NCBI GenBank assembly: GCA_029053015.1
Contig: JAIDHX010000039.1
Span: 62,001-126,000 of the forward strand
Origin: Lachnospiraceae bacterium
Lineage (GTDB): Bacteria; Bacillota; Clostridia; Lachnospirales; Lachnospiraceae
DNA: 64,000 nt
Direction: 5' to 3'
How positions within the stretch are numbered: position 1 is the stretch's first letter; each line of letters starts with the position of its first letter. Below the pieces are notes generated by a model. That model searched no databases and had not been told where the DNA came from. It was given only the letters and a program-made list of their open reading frames with translations. Positions 24,386-33,385 of this stretch are shown piece after piece. The translations under genes were made by a program, and so were the position numbers.

Positions 24386-24878
24386 ACCCGTAAAATTCCA
24401 CTTCATAGGGCGTTTCGTCACGCGGGTCTGTTCGGGGCTCCGTGTATTGGTAGGAAAAGCCGCAGGAGGCGATAAGGGCTTTGGAGGCTGTGTTTTGAGA
24501 GCGTGCAGAGCAGATGAATTCTGTTGCGCCCAAAGAGGCGGCGCGCTCCATCAACAGCCGAAGCACTTGTTTACCGTATCCCTTGCCGACATAGTCAGGC
24601 CCCAGAGCGATTCCGGTATCCTCCCAGACATGCGGTCTGATTTCTGTCATTCCGGCAAAGCCGATGGCCCGATTGCTTTTTTTCTCGTAGATAGTATAGG
24701 CTTCGTGCGCTTCCTGCCATACTACACTTTTTTCTATGCGTATTTTCGCTTCTTCCTCATTCTCAGTCACACGCCACAGCATATAGCGGGCACTTTCCGG
24801 TCTCGACCAGATGTTTACATACAAGTCTGTCCAATCTTCAAATTTTGCTTTGCCGAGTCTGATATCTTTTGCTTCCAT
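24366..24878 (-). CDS. GNAT acetyltransferase (RimJ/RimL-like)
   Basis: A 170-residue Acetyltransf_3-type GNAT: DTGIALGPDYVGKGYGKQVL as motif A and SQNTASKALIASCGFSYQY as motif B. The last 20 bases overlap the end of the convergent ClbS gene. Substrate unknown. AAAGGA lies before the ATG at 24878. Confidence 0.85.
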   Translation of the reverse strand: MEAKDIRLGKAKFEDWTDLYVNIWSRPESARYMLWRVTENEEEAKIRIEKSVVWQEAHEAYTIYEKKSNRAIGFAGMTEIRPHVWEDTGIALGPDYVGKGYGKQVLRLLMERAASLGATEFICSARSQNTASKALIASCGFSYQYTEPRTDPRDETPYEVEFYGFTFPQC

Positions 24879-24895
24879 GAAATGAATCCTTTCTG

Positions 24896-25678
24896 TCAGT
24901 TTATGCCATCACGGAGATACTCCACAACAGATGTAACCAGATGGCAATTCGGCGTGTAGGTTACGCGGTATATTGCTGCATTTTCCGCATTCCACTCAGT
25001 ACTCTGATTCTCATTATAGAAATGCTGCGTATTGGGGGTAAATTCGGAGCTGCCGGCTACCACATATACGCTGTACCAGGAGAAAGGCACTTCGTCGGAA
25101 GGAGAAACGGGGAGGACACGGTATGCCGTCAGTGGGGTGGGATAGTTCTCTCCATGGTTTGCAAGACCGGCGGACGTATACTTATCGTTGAGATATACGT
25201 CTTCAGACAGTAAGTCCCGTTCTTCTATAGCGGCGATATCTTCCAGATAGAGCTGGTATTTTTCACGGGGATTGATATCAGCAGCGATGGCGGACAGCAC
25301 GAAACAGCAGAACAATCCAAGAAATATCACCAGTCCGAGCTCGGTAACAGGGATTCCCCGTTTTTTAAACCGCATTTTGCAGGCTTTATATTTTGGGCTG
25401 TTAAAAGTGGCAATATAAAATATCAGCGCGGTCAGCCCAAAGACGGCAGACAGAACCGCCGCCAGCAGAAACGTTTTTTCGAGCAGCTTATACCAGTCTG
25501 CATATCCCTGTAGCAGGAGGGCAGCGGTATCCGCGCCCGCAATATATTTCCGCAGGGTGCCGGGCTGCAAAACACAGGCAATTGCTACCGCCGACGCGAG
25601 AAAAGCAAGTATAAAATAAAGTAACCATTGTGAATATTTCCATTGCAGCTTACGGGCTTCTTTCTTGTCTGTGTCCAT
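24896..25678 (-). CDS. Membrane protein with a large C-terminal outer or inner domain
   Basis: The 260-residue product has three hydrophobic segments (about residues 18-38, 68-90, 112-133) and a 125-residue hydrophilic C-terminal domain rich in Tyr, Asn and Ser. No family recognised. AAAGGAAATG lies before the ATG, and the stop is 17 bases before the GNAT gene downstream, so the two are probably co-transcribed. Confidence 0.72.
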   Translation of the reverse strand: MDTDKKEARKLQWKYSQWLLYFILAFLASAVAIACVLQPGTLRKYIAGADTAALLLQGYADWYKLLEKTFLLAAVLSAVFGLTALIFYIATFNSPKYKACKMRFKKRGIPVTELGLVIFLGLFCCFVLSAIAADINPREKYQLYLEDIAAIEERDLLSEDVYLNDKYTSAGLANHGENYPTPLTAYRVLPVSPSDEVPFSWYSVYVVAGSSEFTPNTQHFYNENQSTEWNAENAAIYRVTYTPNCHLVTSVVEYLRDGIN

Positions 25679-25804
25679 AGTGTCATTTCCTTTCAGGCTA
25701 AACTGGTTTTATTTTAGCATGTTTCGCAGATAACGTAAAGATAATATGCCTGCCTGGCAGAGTCCGTATCCAAGAGTGTTTACAGAAGGCAGCAGCGTGT
25801 TTTC

Positions 25805-25833
25805 TTGCCCCGAAGAGGGATTTGTGATAGTAT
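25805..25833 (+). promoter_or_regulatory. Promoter of the sbcD/sbcC-like operon
   Basis: TTGCCC (25805-25810), 17 bases, TAGTAT (25828-25833), 40 bases before the ATG at 25874. Moderately good boxes. Confidence 0.5.
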
Positions 25834-25873
25834 AAAAAGGCATGGATGATAATAAAACGGGGGAGAAATACAA

Positions 25874-26929
25874 ATGAAAATGATACACTGCGCAGACATT
25901 CATCTGGGCTCGAAAATGGAAGCGAAGCTGCCGAAGGAAAAAGCGGACGAGAGGAAAAATGAGGTTCGCGTTTCCTTTGAACGTATGGTGCAGTATGCAA
26001 AAAACGAGGGGATCAAGGTGATTCTGCTGTCCGGCGATGTGTTTGATTCAGACAGGCCGTTCAAGAGGGACAAGGTATTTTTTTACAGTGTGGTAAAGAA
26101 CAATCCGGAAATAGATTTTTTATACCTGCGCGGCAACCATGACAGCGAGGAGTCCTACACGGAGTCTGATTTGGACAACCTGAAAACCTTTGGAGCGGAG
26201 TGGAAAAGCTACACTTATGGGGAAATTGTGGTTTCCGGCATCGAGATGGCGCCGGAAAATGCGGTTTCGCTCTATACCACATTGAACCTGAACCCGACAA
26301 AGAAAAATATTGTGCTGTTGCACGGACAGATTGCGGCAGTATCGGAGATGGACAAAATCAATCTGTCCAAGCTGCGCAATAAGCATATCGATTATCTTGC
26401 GCTGGGACATGTTCACTCCTATTCGGAGGGCAGTCTGGACGAGCGGGGGCGATATGCCTACTGTGGCTGTCTGGAGGGACGCGGTTTTGATGAGATTGGA
26501 GAAAAAGGCTTTGTCCTTCTTGATATCGAGGATAACATCGAAAGCAGGTTTATTCCCAATTCCTACCGTAAAATTGAAGAGCTTTCCGTGGATATCAGCA
26601 ATGCGGACGGGATATACAACGCATATCAGATGGTGGCGGAAAAACTGCCGTATTCCAAGGAGGATATGCTGCGAATCCGCCTGACGGGGGAGATATCCTT
26701 TGACAATGACGGATTGGCGCAGGAGGTGGAAAGGCTGCTTTCGCCAAGGTTCTATTTTGTTTCTGTCAAAGACAAAACTTTGCGGAAATTTGATGTGGAG
26801 GCGCTGAAGGGAGATATATCACTCCGCGGTGAATTTATTCGGACGGTGCTTGCCGGACAGGAGTACACCGATGAACAGAAGCAGCAGATCATCAGCGTAG
26901 GGCTTAAGGCGCTGCGGGATAGCAATTAG
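25874..26929 (+). CDS. sbcD: SbcD/YhaO-like DNA repair exonuclease subunit (metallophosphoesterase)
   Basis: A calcineurin-like phosphoesterase with all metal motifs: HCADIHLGS, SGDVFDS, RGNHDS, LLHGQ and LGHVHSY. In the family this subunit forms a two-metal nuclease that, with its SMC-like partner, cuts DNA ends and hairpins. The partner gene starts 21 bases downstream, which supports the assignment. Length 351 is shorter than E. coli SbcD (about 400) and nearer YhaO. The site GGGGGAG precedes the ATG. Confidence 0.88.
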   Translation: MKMIHCADIHLGSKMEAKLPKEKADERKNEVRVSFERMVQYAKNEGIKVILLSGDVFDSDRPFKRDKVFFYSVVKNNPEIDFLYLRGNHDSEESYTESDLDNLKTFGAEWKSYTYGEIVVSGIEMAPENAVSLYTTLNLNPTKKNIVLLHGQIAAVSEMDKINLSKLRNKHIDYLALGHVHSYSEGSLDERGRYAYCGCLEGRGFDEIGEKGFVLLDIEDNIESRFIPNSYRKIEELSVDISNADGIYNAYQMVAEKLPYSKEDMLRIRLTGEISFDNDGLAQEVERLLSPRFYFVSVKDKTLRKFDVEALKGDISLRGEFIRTVLAGQEYTDEQKQQIISVGLKALRDSN

Positions 26930-26949
26930 GGTGAGGGAGTACGCATAAA

Positions 26950-29559
26950 ATGAAACTGATAGCCTGTCATATAGAAAATTATGGAAAAATAAAAGAAAGG
27001 GACTATACCTTTGCGGACGGCATGACGGAATACTGCGAAGAAAACGGGTATGGGAAAACGACGCTGGCCTCTTTTTTGAAAGCAATGTTTTATGGACTTC
27101 CGGCGGCAAACGCGAGAACGAAGCAGTTCAACGACAGAGCACATTTTTATCCGTTTGGCGGCGGTAAATTCGGAGGCAGCCTTGACTTTGAAAAGGAAGG
27201 AAAACGGTACAGAATCGAGCGTTTTTTTGACAAATCCAGCAACACGAAGGACAGTCTGCTTGTGTACTGCAACGGAACGCCCACTGAGGAATTGGGAGAA
27301 GAAATCGGAAAGAGTGTTTTTGGACTGGACGAGGAGGCGTTTGAGCGCACTGTGTTTGTCACCGCAGCGGAAATGGATATCGGTTCCACGAGCGGCATCA
27401 ATGCGAAGCTGAACTGCTATGTGGACAATACGGACGGCGACAACAATTTTGATTCTGCAATCAAAGCGTTAAACGACAAGAGAAAAGCGTTAAAGGCGGA
27501 CAGGGGAAACGGCGGTCTAATGACGGCGCAGCGGGAAGAAATCATCCGTCTGCAATCGGAAATCGAAAATTTCAATCAGATATCAGAGTCTCTCGGCAGG
27601 CATTATGAGGAACGGGAGATGCTTGACCGACAGATACGGAATGTGGAGGAAAGGGAGAAGACGGAAAACGGACTGAATCTTCTGCGCCAGAAGTGGGAGA
27701 CTTATGACAGTTATGCCGCTGCTCTTGCAGAGGAGAAGGAAAAGGCGGATGCGCTGTGGCGGAAATATCCCAAGGGTCTGCCCACGCAGGAACAGCTCCG
27801 CGACTTGCGGGAAAAGGAAGGACTTTTAGAGAGTCTGAAGGAAAGGCAGGCGGCGGCTTCTCTTGGCAGGGAGGAGCAGGAAAGGATGGAGGCGTTGTCC
27901 GGGGTGTTTGCGGAGGGCGTGCCTTCAGAGGCGGCGTTTGCGCAGACGGAAGAAGAGCTTTCCCAAATCGGAAGTCTGCGGGTGCAGTTGGAAGAACTGA
28001 AAAAAGTGGCACAGACAAGGAGGCAGAAAGAGCTTTCCGATAAATTTGACGATGGCGTACCCAATGAAAAAGAATGGGATGAACTGCAGAATCTGCTTGC
28101 GGAATATCAGGATAAAGAAAAGGAATTGGATGCGGCAAAAGAACTTTCTCTGCAGACAGGACAGTCAGAGCAGGAGGAAGAAAAGCGGGCAGGCGGGCTT
28201 GTAACTGTATTGGCGATAGCTGCGGTTTTGCTGCTTGCAGGCGGAGCTGCACTTTTATTTGGCGGGCAGAACAGGACTCTTGGCGTCCTGCTTTTAGGGC
28301 TTGGTGCAGCAGCGTTTATGGGCTGTATTGTTCTCTTTCTGCGGCAGCGGGGGAGTGCGGCGGCAGAGCAGGCGGCAAGGCAGGAGGCTCTTGTGCGGCT
28401 TCAGAAGGAGTTTACGGACAGCAAGGACGAAATTCGTGAAAGGCTGGCGCGTTATGGGTATTACAGCCGGAACGGCGTGGCTTATGATTTTGCCATGCTG
28501 CAAAGAGAAGCGGAGGAGTATGAGGCTTTCCGGAAGGAATCGGAAAGGACAAGAGAAGTTTTTGAAGAAAAGGCAAAAAAGTGCAGGGATTTGCTGGAAC
28601 GTGTTGCAGCCTTTTTAGAGCGGTACACGCCGGAGCCTGAAGGACTGCGGGAGGATTTTAGAAATATGCAGGATGCGTTCCGCAGGCTGCGGGAGGATGT
28701 CCGCGATTATGACAGGCTGAAAAAGGCGGAGGAAAAGAACAGGGAGAAGAAAGCTTCCTGTACCAGGCAGGAAAAAGAGGTCAGGATGCAGATGCAGGAG
28801 GTGCTTTCCGCTTATGATATGGAGCTTTCCCCCGCTTTGAAGGAACAGCTCGAAATCTGGGGTGCGGACAGAAATGAGGCGGATCATCTGGAAAAGACAG
28901 CATCGGAGCAGAGACGGAGGCTGGAGGAGTATAAGGTAAAAAATGAACTTTCCACCAGACCCGAAGGAGAAATGACGGATACAGGAGTCCTGCGTGAAGA
29001 ACAGTCCCTGAGAAGAAAGCGGCTTGCGGAGATTGACAACCAGATTGTCGACGCAGAGAACCTGCTGGAGAGGCTGCCGGAAAAGCAGAATGAACTGGCG
29101 CTTGCGGAAGAGAAGCTGGAGGAATACAGGGAAGCGCATTTTATTTATACCGAGGCGATAGCGGCGCTGCAAACGACGGAACAGAACTTAAAGGACAAGT
29201 ATATTACCCCGGTAAAGGAGAGGTTCTGCACGTACTCGGAGGCGATTGAAAAAGCCATTGGGGAAAAGGTTACAATGGATAAAGATTTTCAGATTACCTT
29301 TGAGCGCGGTGGTGAAAACCGCAAAGACAGGCATTTGAGCGCCGGAGAGAGAAGTATCTGTGCACTGTGTTTCCGGCTTGCCCTGATAGACAATATGTAT
29401 GAGACGGAACAGCCCTTTATCATAATGGACGACCCCTTTGTACATTTAGATGCTGCACATATGGAAAAAACAGGAAGGGTGCTCCGTGAGCTTGCAAAGA
29501 ACAGACAAATCCTGTATTTTTGCTGTCATGACAGCAGGAGAGTGGGGGATTTTGCCTGA
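26950..29559 (+). CDS. SbcC/YhaN-like SMC-type ATPase with membrane segments in the coil
   Basis: An 869-residue partner of the SbcD-like nuclease. The N-terminal lobe carries a Walker A in ENGYGKTTLA, the C-terminal lobe LSAGERSICAL (signature) and FIIMDDPFVHLD (Walker B and D loop). Long coiled coils lie between. In the middle (about residues 417-462) two hydrophobic segments separated by GGQNRTLG suggest membrane attachment at the hairpin tip, a trait of the YhaN branch rather than classical SbcC, which has a zinc hook. It likely handles broken or hairpin DNA near the membrane. Confidence 0.85.
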   Translation: MKLIACHIENYGKIKERDYTFADGMTEYCEENGYGKTTLASFLKAMFYGLPAANARTKQFNDRAHFYPFGGGKFGGSLDFEKEGKRYRIERFFDKSSNTKDSLLVYCNGTPTEELGEEIGKSVFGLDEEAFERTVFVTAAEMDIGSTSGINAKLNCYVDNTDGDNNFDSAIKALNDKRKALKADRGNGGLMTAQREEIIRLQSEIENFNQISESLGRHYEEREMLDRQIRNVEEREKTENGLNLLRQKWETYDSYAAALAEEKEKADALWRKYPKGLPTQEQLRDLREKEGLLESLKERQAAASLGREEQERMEALSGVFAEGVPSEAAFAQTEEELSQIGSLRVQLEELKKVAQTRRQKELSDKFDDGVPNEKEWDELQNLLAEYQDKEKELDAAKELSLQTGQSEQEEEKRAGGLVTVLAIAAVLLLAGGAALLFGGQNRTLGVLLLGLGAAAFMGCIVLFLRQRGSAAAEQAARQEALVRLQKEFTDSKDEIRERLARYGYYSRNGVAYDFAMLQREAEEYEAFRKESERTREVFEEKAKKCRDLLERVAAFLERYTPEPEGLREDFRNMQDAFRRLREDVRDYDRLKKAEEKNREKKASCTRQEKEVRMQMQEVLSAYDMELSPALKEQLEIWGADRNEADHLEKTASEQRRRLEEYKVKNELSTRPEGEMTDTGVLREEQSLRRKRLAEIDNQIVDAENLLERLPEKQNELALAEEKLEEYREAHFIYTEAIAALQTTEQNLKDKYITPVKERFCTYSEAIEKAIGEKVTMDKDFQITFERGGENRKDRHLSAGERSICALCFRLALIDNMYETEQPFIIMDDPFVHLDAAHMEKTGRVLRELAKNRQILYFCCHDSRRVGDFA

Positions 29560-29585
29560 GACAGCCTTGCTTCTTTTGGTAGTCT

Positions 29586-29611
29586 GCGTCCCGTTAAAAA
29601 GAACGGGACGC
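29586..29611. terminator. Hairpin between convergent sbcC-like and murE genes
   Basis: A perfect 10-bp stem (29586-29595 with 29602-29611) lies between the convergent stops; the murE stop codon is inside it. T runs are weak on both sides, so it may be a processing or partial terminator. Confidence 0.5.
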
Positions 29612-31096
29612 TTCCATTTCCTGTAAAATTTCGGCTACCACTTCTCTTTCATCAAAGTGGTGCTTGACGCCTTTGATTTCCTGATAGTCTTCGTGTCCTT
29701 TTCCCAAAAGCAGAATAATGTCACCAGACTCTGCGTGGGACATGCTGTAGGCGATCGCTTCCTTGCGGTCGTCGATTTCAATGTATTTGCCGCCGCCTTT
29801 TTTAAGCCCGACCTTGATATCTTCATTGATATCGTGCAATTCTTCAAAGCGGGGGTTGTCGCAGGTCAGTATGCATAAATCCGCATATTTGCCGGTGATT
29901 TCCCCCATGTCATAACGGCGCAGAGGGGAGCGGTTGCCGCCGCAGCCGTACACGCAGACAAGGCGTCTTGGGTGGTACTGCTGCAATGCATTTAAGGCGT
30001 TTTCCGTGCTTACCCTGTTGTGCGCGTAGTCAATCAGCATGGAGTATTCTTTGGAAACAGGGAGCAGTTCCATGCGTCCCTTAACCTTTGCCTGTTCCAA
30101 TCCGTCGCGGATGATATCGGGTGTAATCCCCATCAGCCGGCAGACAGACATAGCGGCAAGTGCATTGTATACGGAAAAATACCCGGGAAGGAATATCCGG
30201 TACTCGCCGTCCAGAATACCCCGCACGTGGAACTGCATACCCAGTCTGCCGTTTCGGTTGAGATTTTCTATGTCGTAAGCCATTAAATCAATGTCTGCTT
30301 TTGCGTTGCTGTCAGGGGCGGCGGAGAAGGTCGTTATTTGACAGGTATGTCCCTCTGATACTTCCTTGTAGTAGGAATCGTCCGCATTGAAAATGCCATA
30401 CCGGCACTGTCTGAAGAGCAGGCTCTTACATGCCAGATATTCCTCAAAGGAATCGTGCTCGTTGGGGCCAATGTGATCCGGAGAGAGGTTGTTGAAGACA
30501 CCGTAATCAAACTGAATTCCGGCAGTGCGCCCCAGCTTTAATGCCTGTGAGGAAACCTCCATGACGACACATTCACAGCCGGCTTCCACCATTTTGTGAA
30601 ACAGGCTGTGGAGTTCGTAGGATTCCGGCGTGGTGTTTTTCAAGGGGATATGCATCTCGCCGACTGTAGCGCCGTTTGAGCCGATAAGTCCGGTCTTTTT
30701 GCCGCTGCTTTCCAGAACACTCTTGATGATATGGGTGGTCGTGGTCTTACCGTTGGTGCCGGTTACGCCGATGGTAACCAATTTGCGTGCGGGGTACTCA
30801 AAGAAGGCAGCTGACATAAATGCCAAAGCCTCTCTTGTGGAAGAAACTGCCAGTACGGTAATATGCTCCGGAATCTGTCCGGCGGCGCTTTCTTGCTCTA
30901 CTACAATGACAGAGGCTCCCTTTTCGATGGCGTCGGGGATGTAGTCATGGCCGTCCGTTCTGGCTCCTGTCATACAGACAAACATGACATTTTCCTTGAT
31001 TTTGCGGGAGTCGTAGACAATGTCCTGTACTTCGGTCTCCATGGAGCCTTTTAAACACCGGTATTCCAGATTGGAACAAATCTTACTTAGTTTCAT
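29594..31096 (-). CDS. murE: UDP-N-acetylmuramoyl-L-alanyl-D-glutamate--2,6-diaminopimelate ligase
   Basis: MurE adds the third residue of the peptidoglycan stem peptide in the cytoplasm. The ATP loop GVTGTNGKTTTT, the nucleotide domain, CKSLLFR (the carbamylated Lys region), YAHNR, and LLLGKGHEDYQ are all present. The selectivity motif reads DNPR, which in the family marks meso-diaminopimelate use rather than lysine. Length 500 is normal. It overlaps dapF by four bases and lies in an operon with a trans-sulfuration enzyme, an unusual place because murE normally sits in the division cluster; a second murE elsewhere is possible. Confidence 0.95.
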   Translation of the reverse strand: MKLSKICSNLEYRCLKGSMETEVQDIVYDSRKIKENVMFVCMTGARTDGHDYIPDAIEKGASVIVVEQESAAGQIPEHITVLAVSSTREALAFMSAAFFEYPARKLVTIGVTGTNGKTTTTHIIKSVLESSGKKTGLIGSNGATVGEMHIPLKNTTPESYELHSLFHKMVEAGCECVVMEVSSQALKLGRTAGIQFDYGVFNNLSPDHIGPNEHDSFEEYLACKSLLFRQCRYGIFNADDSYYKEVSEGHTCQITTFSAAPDSNAKADIDLMAYDIENLNRNGRLGMQFHVRGILDGEYRIFLPGYFSVYNALAAMSVCRLMGITPDIIRDGLEQAKVKGRMELLPVSKEYSMLIDYAHNRVSTENALNALQQYHPRRLVCVYGCGGNRSPLRRYDMGEITGKYADLCILTCDNPRFEELHDINEDIKVGLKKGGGKYIEIDDRKEAIAYSMSHAESGDIILLLGKGHEDYQEIKGVKHHFDEREVVAEILQEMEASRSF

Positions 31097-31989
31097 AAAT
31101 CCTCTTTTCTCCTTATCCTGCCTGCGGCCGCAGGCAGAAGTTCGTCCTCTATTTCTCCCTCAAATACAGTGTGGGAAGGCCCTTCCATAATCAGGCGGTT
31201 TGTTTCCTTGTCCCACTCGATATCGAGAGTACCGCCAATCTGCTCTACTGTGACATGGCGGTTGCAGCGGTCTGTCAGCACACCTGCCACGACCGCAGTT
31301 GCACAGCCCGTGCCGCAGCCGATGGTCTCTCCCGTGCCGCGTTCCCATTCTCTTATCTTAATATAGTCGCGGTTTACAAGCTCGGCAAAGGTAACGTTCG
31401 TTTTGTTTGGAAACAGAGAAGTCATGTATTCCAAAGCAGGACCGTACTTGTCCACGTCCAAATCCTTTACGGAATCCACATAAGCGACGCAGTGCGGGTT
31501 GCCCCATGAAACGGCAGTCACAAAAAGCGTGCGGTCGAGTACCTTGACAGGCTGTTCAATAAATTCCGAAAGTGAGGTTGCAACGGGTATTTTTTCCGCA
31601 GACAGGCCAGGCTCTCCGATATCCGCGCGGATATTGGAAACCAGACCGTCCTGGACGGAAAGCTTCAGGTTTTTTAAGCCGCCGAGCGTCTCAATGATAA
31701 CTTCGGTTTGGGAAGTCAGCTTATGGTCATACACATATTTGCCGACGCTGCGGATTGCGTTGCCGCACATTTCTGCCTCCGTGCCGTCAGGGTTAAAAAT
31801 CCGCATCCGGAAATCCGCTTTTTCGGATGGGCAGATAAGAACCATGCCGTCGGAGCCTACGCCAAAATGCCGGTTGCTGACAAGGCGCGCCAACGCGGAA
31901 AGCGAAAGAGGAAGTTCTTCAAGCTTTTGGTGAACTGCGTCAATATAGACATAATCGTTGCCGAATGCCTGCATCTTTGTAAATCGCAT
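31093..31989 (-). CDS. dapF: Diaminopimelate epimerase
   Basis: DapF interconverts LL- and meso-diaminopimelate through a two-cysteine mechanism. Both catalytic cysteines are visible, in MCGNAIR and in GCGTGCATA, together with the substrate segments FGNDYVYID, FNPDGTEAEM and SWGNPHCV. Length 298 is somewhat longer than usual (about 275). CTAAGGAG precedes the ATG. Between the trans-sulfuration gene (11 bases upstream) and murE (4-bp overlap), it supplies the amino acid used by that MurE. Confidence 0.95.
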   Translation of the reverse strand: MRFTKMQAFGNDYVYIDAVHQKLEELPLSLSALARLVSNRHFGVGSDGMVLICPSEKADFRMRIFNPDGTEAEMCGNAIRSVGKYVYDHKLTSQTEVIIETLGGLKNLKLSVQDGLVSNIRADIGEPGLSAEKIPVATSLSEFIEQPVKVLDRTLFVTAVSWGNPHCVAYVDSVKDLDVDKYGPALEYMTSLFPNKTNVTFAELVNRDYIKIREWERGTGETIGCGTGCATAVVAGVLTDRCNRHVTVEQIGGTLDIEWDKETNRLIMEGPSHTVFEGEIEDELLPAAAGRIRRKEDL

Positions 31990-32000
31990 AGTTTTTCTCC

Positions 32001-33182
32001 TTAGCGCATCGCCTGTTCCAAATCGTCGATGATGTCCTGTGCGTTTTCAAGTCCGACAGAAAGCCTGAGGAAACAGTCGGTGATGCCAAGGTCTTCTTTC
32101 AGTGCCTTTGGCGTATCCTCATGCGTCTGGGTGGTCGGGTAGGTAATCAGGGTTTCAGTGCCGCCGAGACTCTCTGCAAACATAACCATGCTGACATTTT
32201 TCAGGATGCTCTTTACGGTATCCAGACTGTCCACGGTAAAGGAAATCATGCCGCCAAAACCGCTGGTCTGCCTCTTGGTGATTTCGTAGCCCTTGTGGTC
32301 GGGGAAGCCTACGTAAAATACTTCTTTTACCTTGGGCTGGGCAGCGAGCCATGCCGCTACCTTCTGCGCGTTTTCGTTGTGCCTGTTCATACGCACAGCC
32401 AGTGTTTTGATGCCCCTGATTACAAGCCAGCTGTCAAACGGAGCGAGCTGGCTGCCATGTGACTTTATATGAATCTGTATCTTTTTTGCAATCTCCTCAT
32501 TGTCCTTTACAACTACAATGCCGGAAATGACGTCATTATGCCCGCACAGGTATTTGGTGGAACTGTGCGTCACGATATCAGCGCCGAGTGTCAGCGGCTT
32601 CTGGAAATAGGGCGTTAAGAAAGTGTTGTCCACAACGGTAAGCGCGCCGATTTCTTTTGCAAGAGCCGAAACAGCCTGAATGTCTGCCACCTTCATCATG
32701 GGATTGGTGGGTGTCTCCACAAAAATCATCTTTGTGTTGGGTTGAGCTGCCTTTCTTACAGCGTCCAAATCGGACATGTCCACGTAGGTGTGCGTGATGC
32801 CATATTTACCAAAGACGTCGCCGATGATACGGAATGTACCGCCATAGATATCATTGGATAAAAGTACATGGTCGCCCGGGTCAAGAAGCGAAAAAACAGC
32901 CATATTGGCAGCTTGTCCACTGGAGAAAGCAAAGCCTTTAATGCCGCCTTCCAGGATTGCCATGGTCCGCTCAAGCTCCTGTCTGGTCGGATTGTCGAGG
33001 CGGCTGTAAAGGAATCCGGTGGTTACGCCAAGCTCTGCGTGGCGGAAGGTTGCTGACTGGAAAATCGGCATACTGACCGCTCCTGTCAGAGGTTCCGTTC
33101 CAAGTGCGCCGTGCACCACTTTGGAATCGTCATGCAAATGCTCTTTTTTGTCAAATACATCGTAACTGATAGGTTGCTTCAT
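32001..33182 (-). CDS. Trans-sulfuration family PLP enzyme (cystathionine synthase/lyase type)
   Basis: A Cys/Met-metabolism PLP enzyme: YSRLDNPTRQELE, the cofactor-stacking segment SSGQAANMAVFSLL, VDNTFLTPYFQ, and the Schiff-base Lys in HSSTKYLCGHND. Members are cystathionine gamma-synthase, cystathionine beta-lyase, O-acetylhomoserine thiolase or methionine gamma-lyase and cannot be told apart by eye. I use ATG 33182, with AGGACAGGA upstream, not the frame start at 33221. The gene heads an operon with dapF and murE, so the reaction may feed methionine or lysine/DAP metabolism, or even a sulfur analogue of DAP. Confidence 0.88.
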   Translation of the reverse strand: MKQPISYDVFDKKEHLHDDSKVVHGALGTEPLTGAVSMPIFQSATFRHAELGVTTGFLYSRLDNPTRQELERTMAILEGGIKGFAFSSGQAANMAVFSLLDPGDHVLLSNDIYGGTFRIIGDVFGKYGITHTYVDMSDLDAVRKAAQPNTKMIFVETPTNPMMKVADIQAVSALAKEIGALTVVDNTFLTPYFQKPLTLGADIVTHSSTKYLCGHNDVISGIVVVKDNEEIAKKIQIHIKSHGSQLAPFDSWLVIRGIKTLAVRMNRHNENAQKVAAWLAAQPKVKEVFYVGFPDHKGYEITKRQTSGFGGMISFTVDSLDTVKSILKNVSMVMFAESLGGTETLITYPTTQTHEDTPKALKEDLGITDCFLRLSVGLENAQDIIDDLEQAMR

Positions 33183-33385
33183 ATCATATCCTGTCCTTTC
33201 TTCATTGGAATGGAAAAACATGTCTGTTACTATTTTACCTCATTGGAGCGAATTATGCATTAGTGATTTACAAATATTTATAAAATTGTCAAAAAAATCA
33301 AAATTGCCGTTGGTTATAAATTAACCTGATTGCAGGCGAAATATACCCTGCCTGTGTGAAAGAATGGCTTTGCGCAGCAGATAGG

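Noticed and set aside
33222..33385. Possible promoter (TTGACA at 33292-33287) and small hairpins before the trans-sulfuration gene, or a SAM/T-box riboswitch
   Set aside because: No convincing -10 box at 16-18 bases and no riboswitch core; the hairpins have only 5-bp stems.
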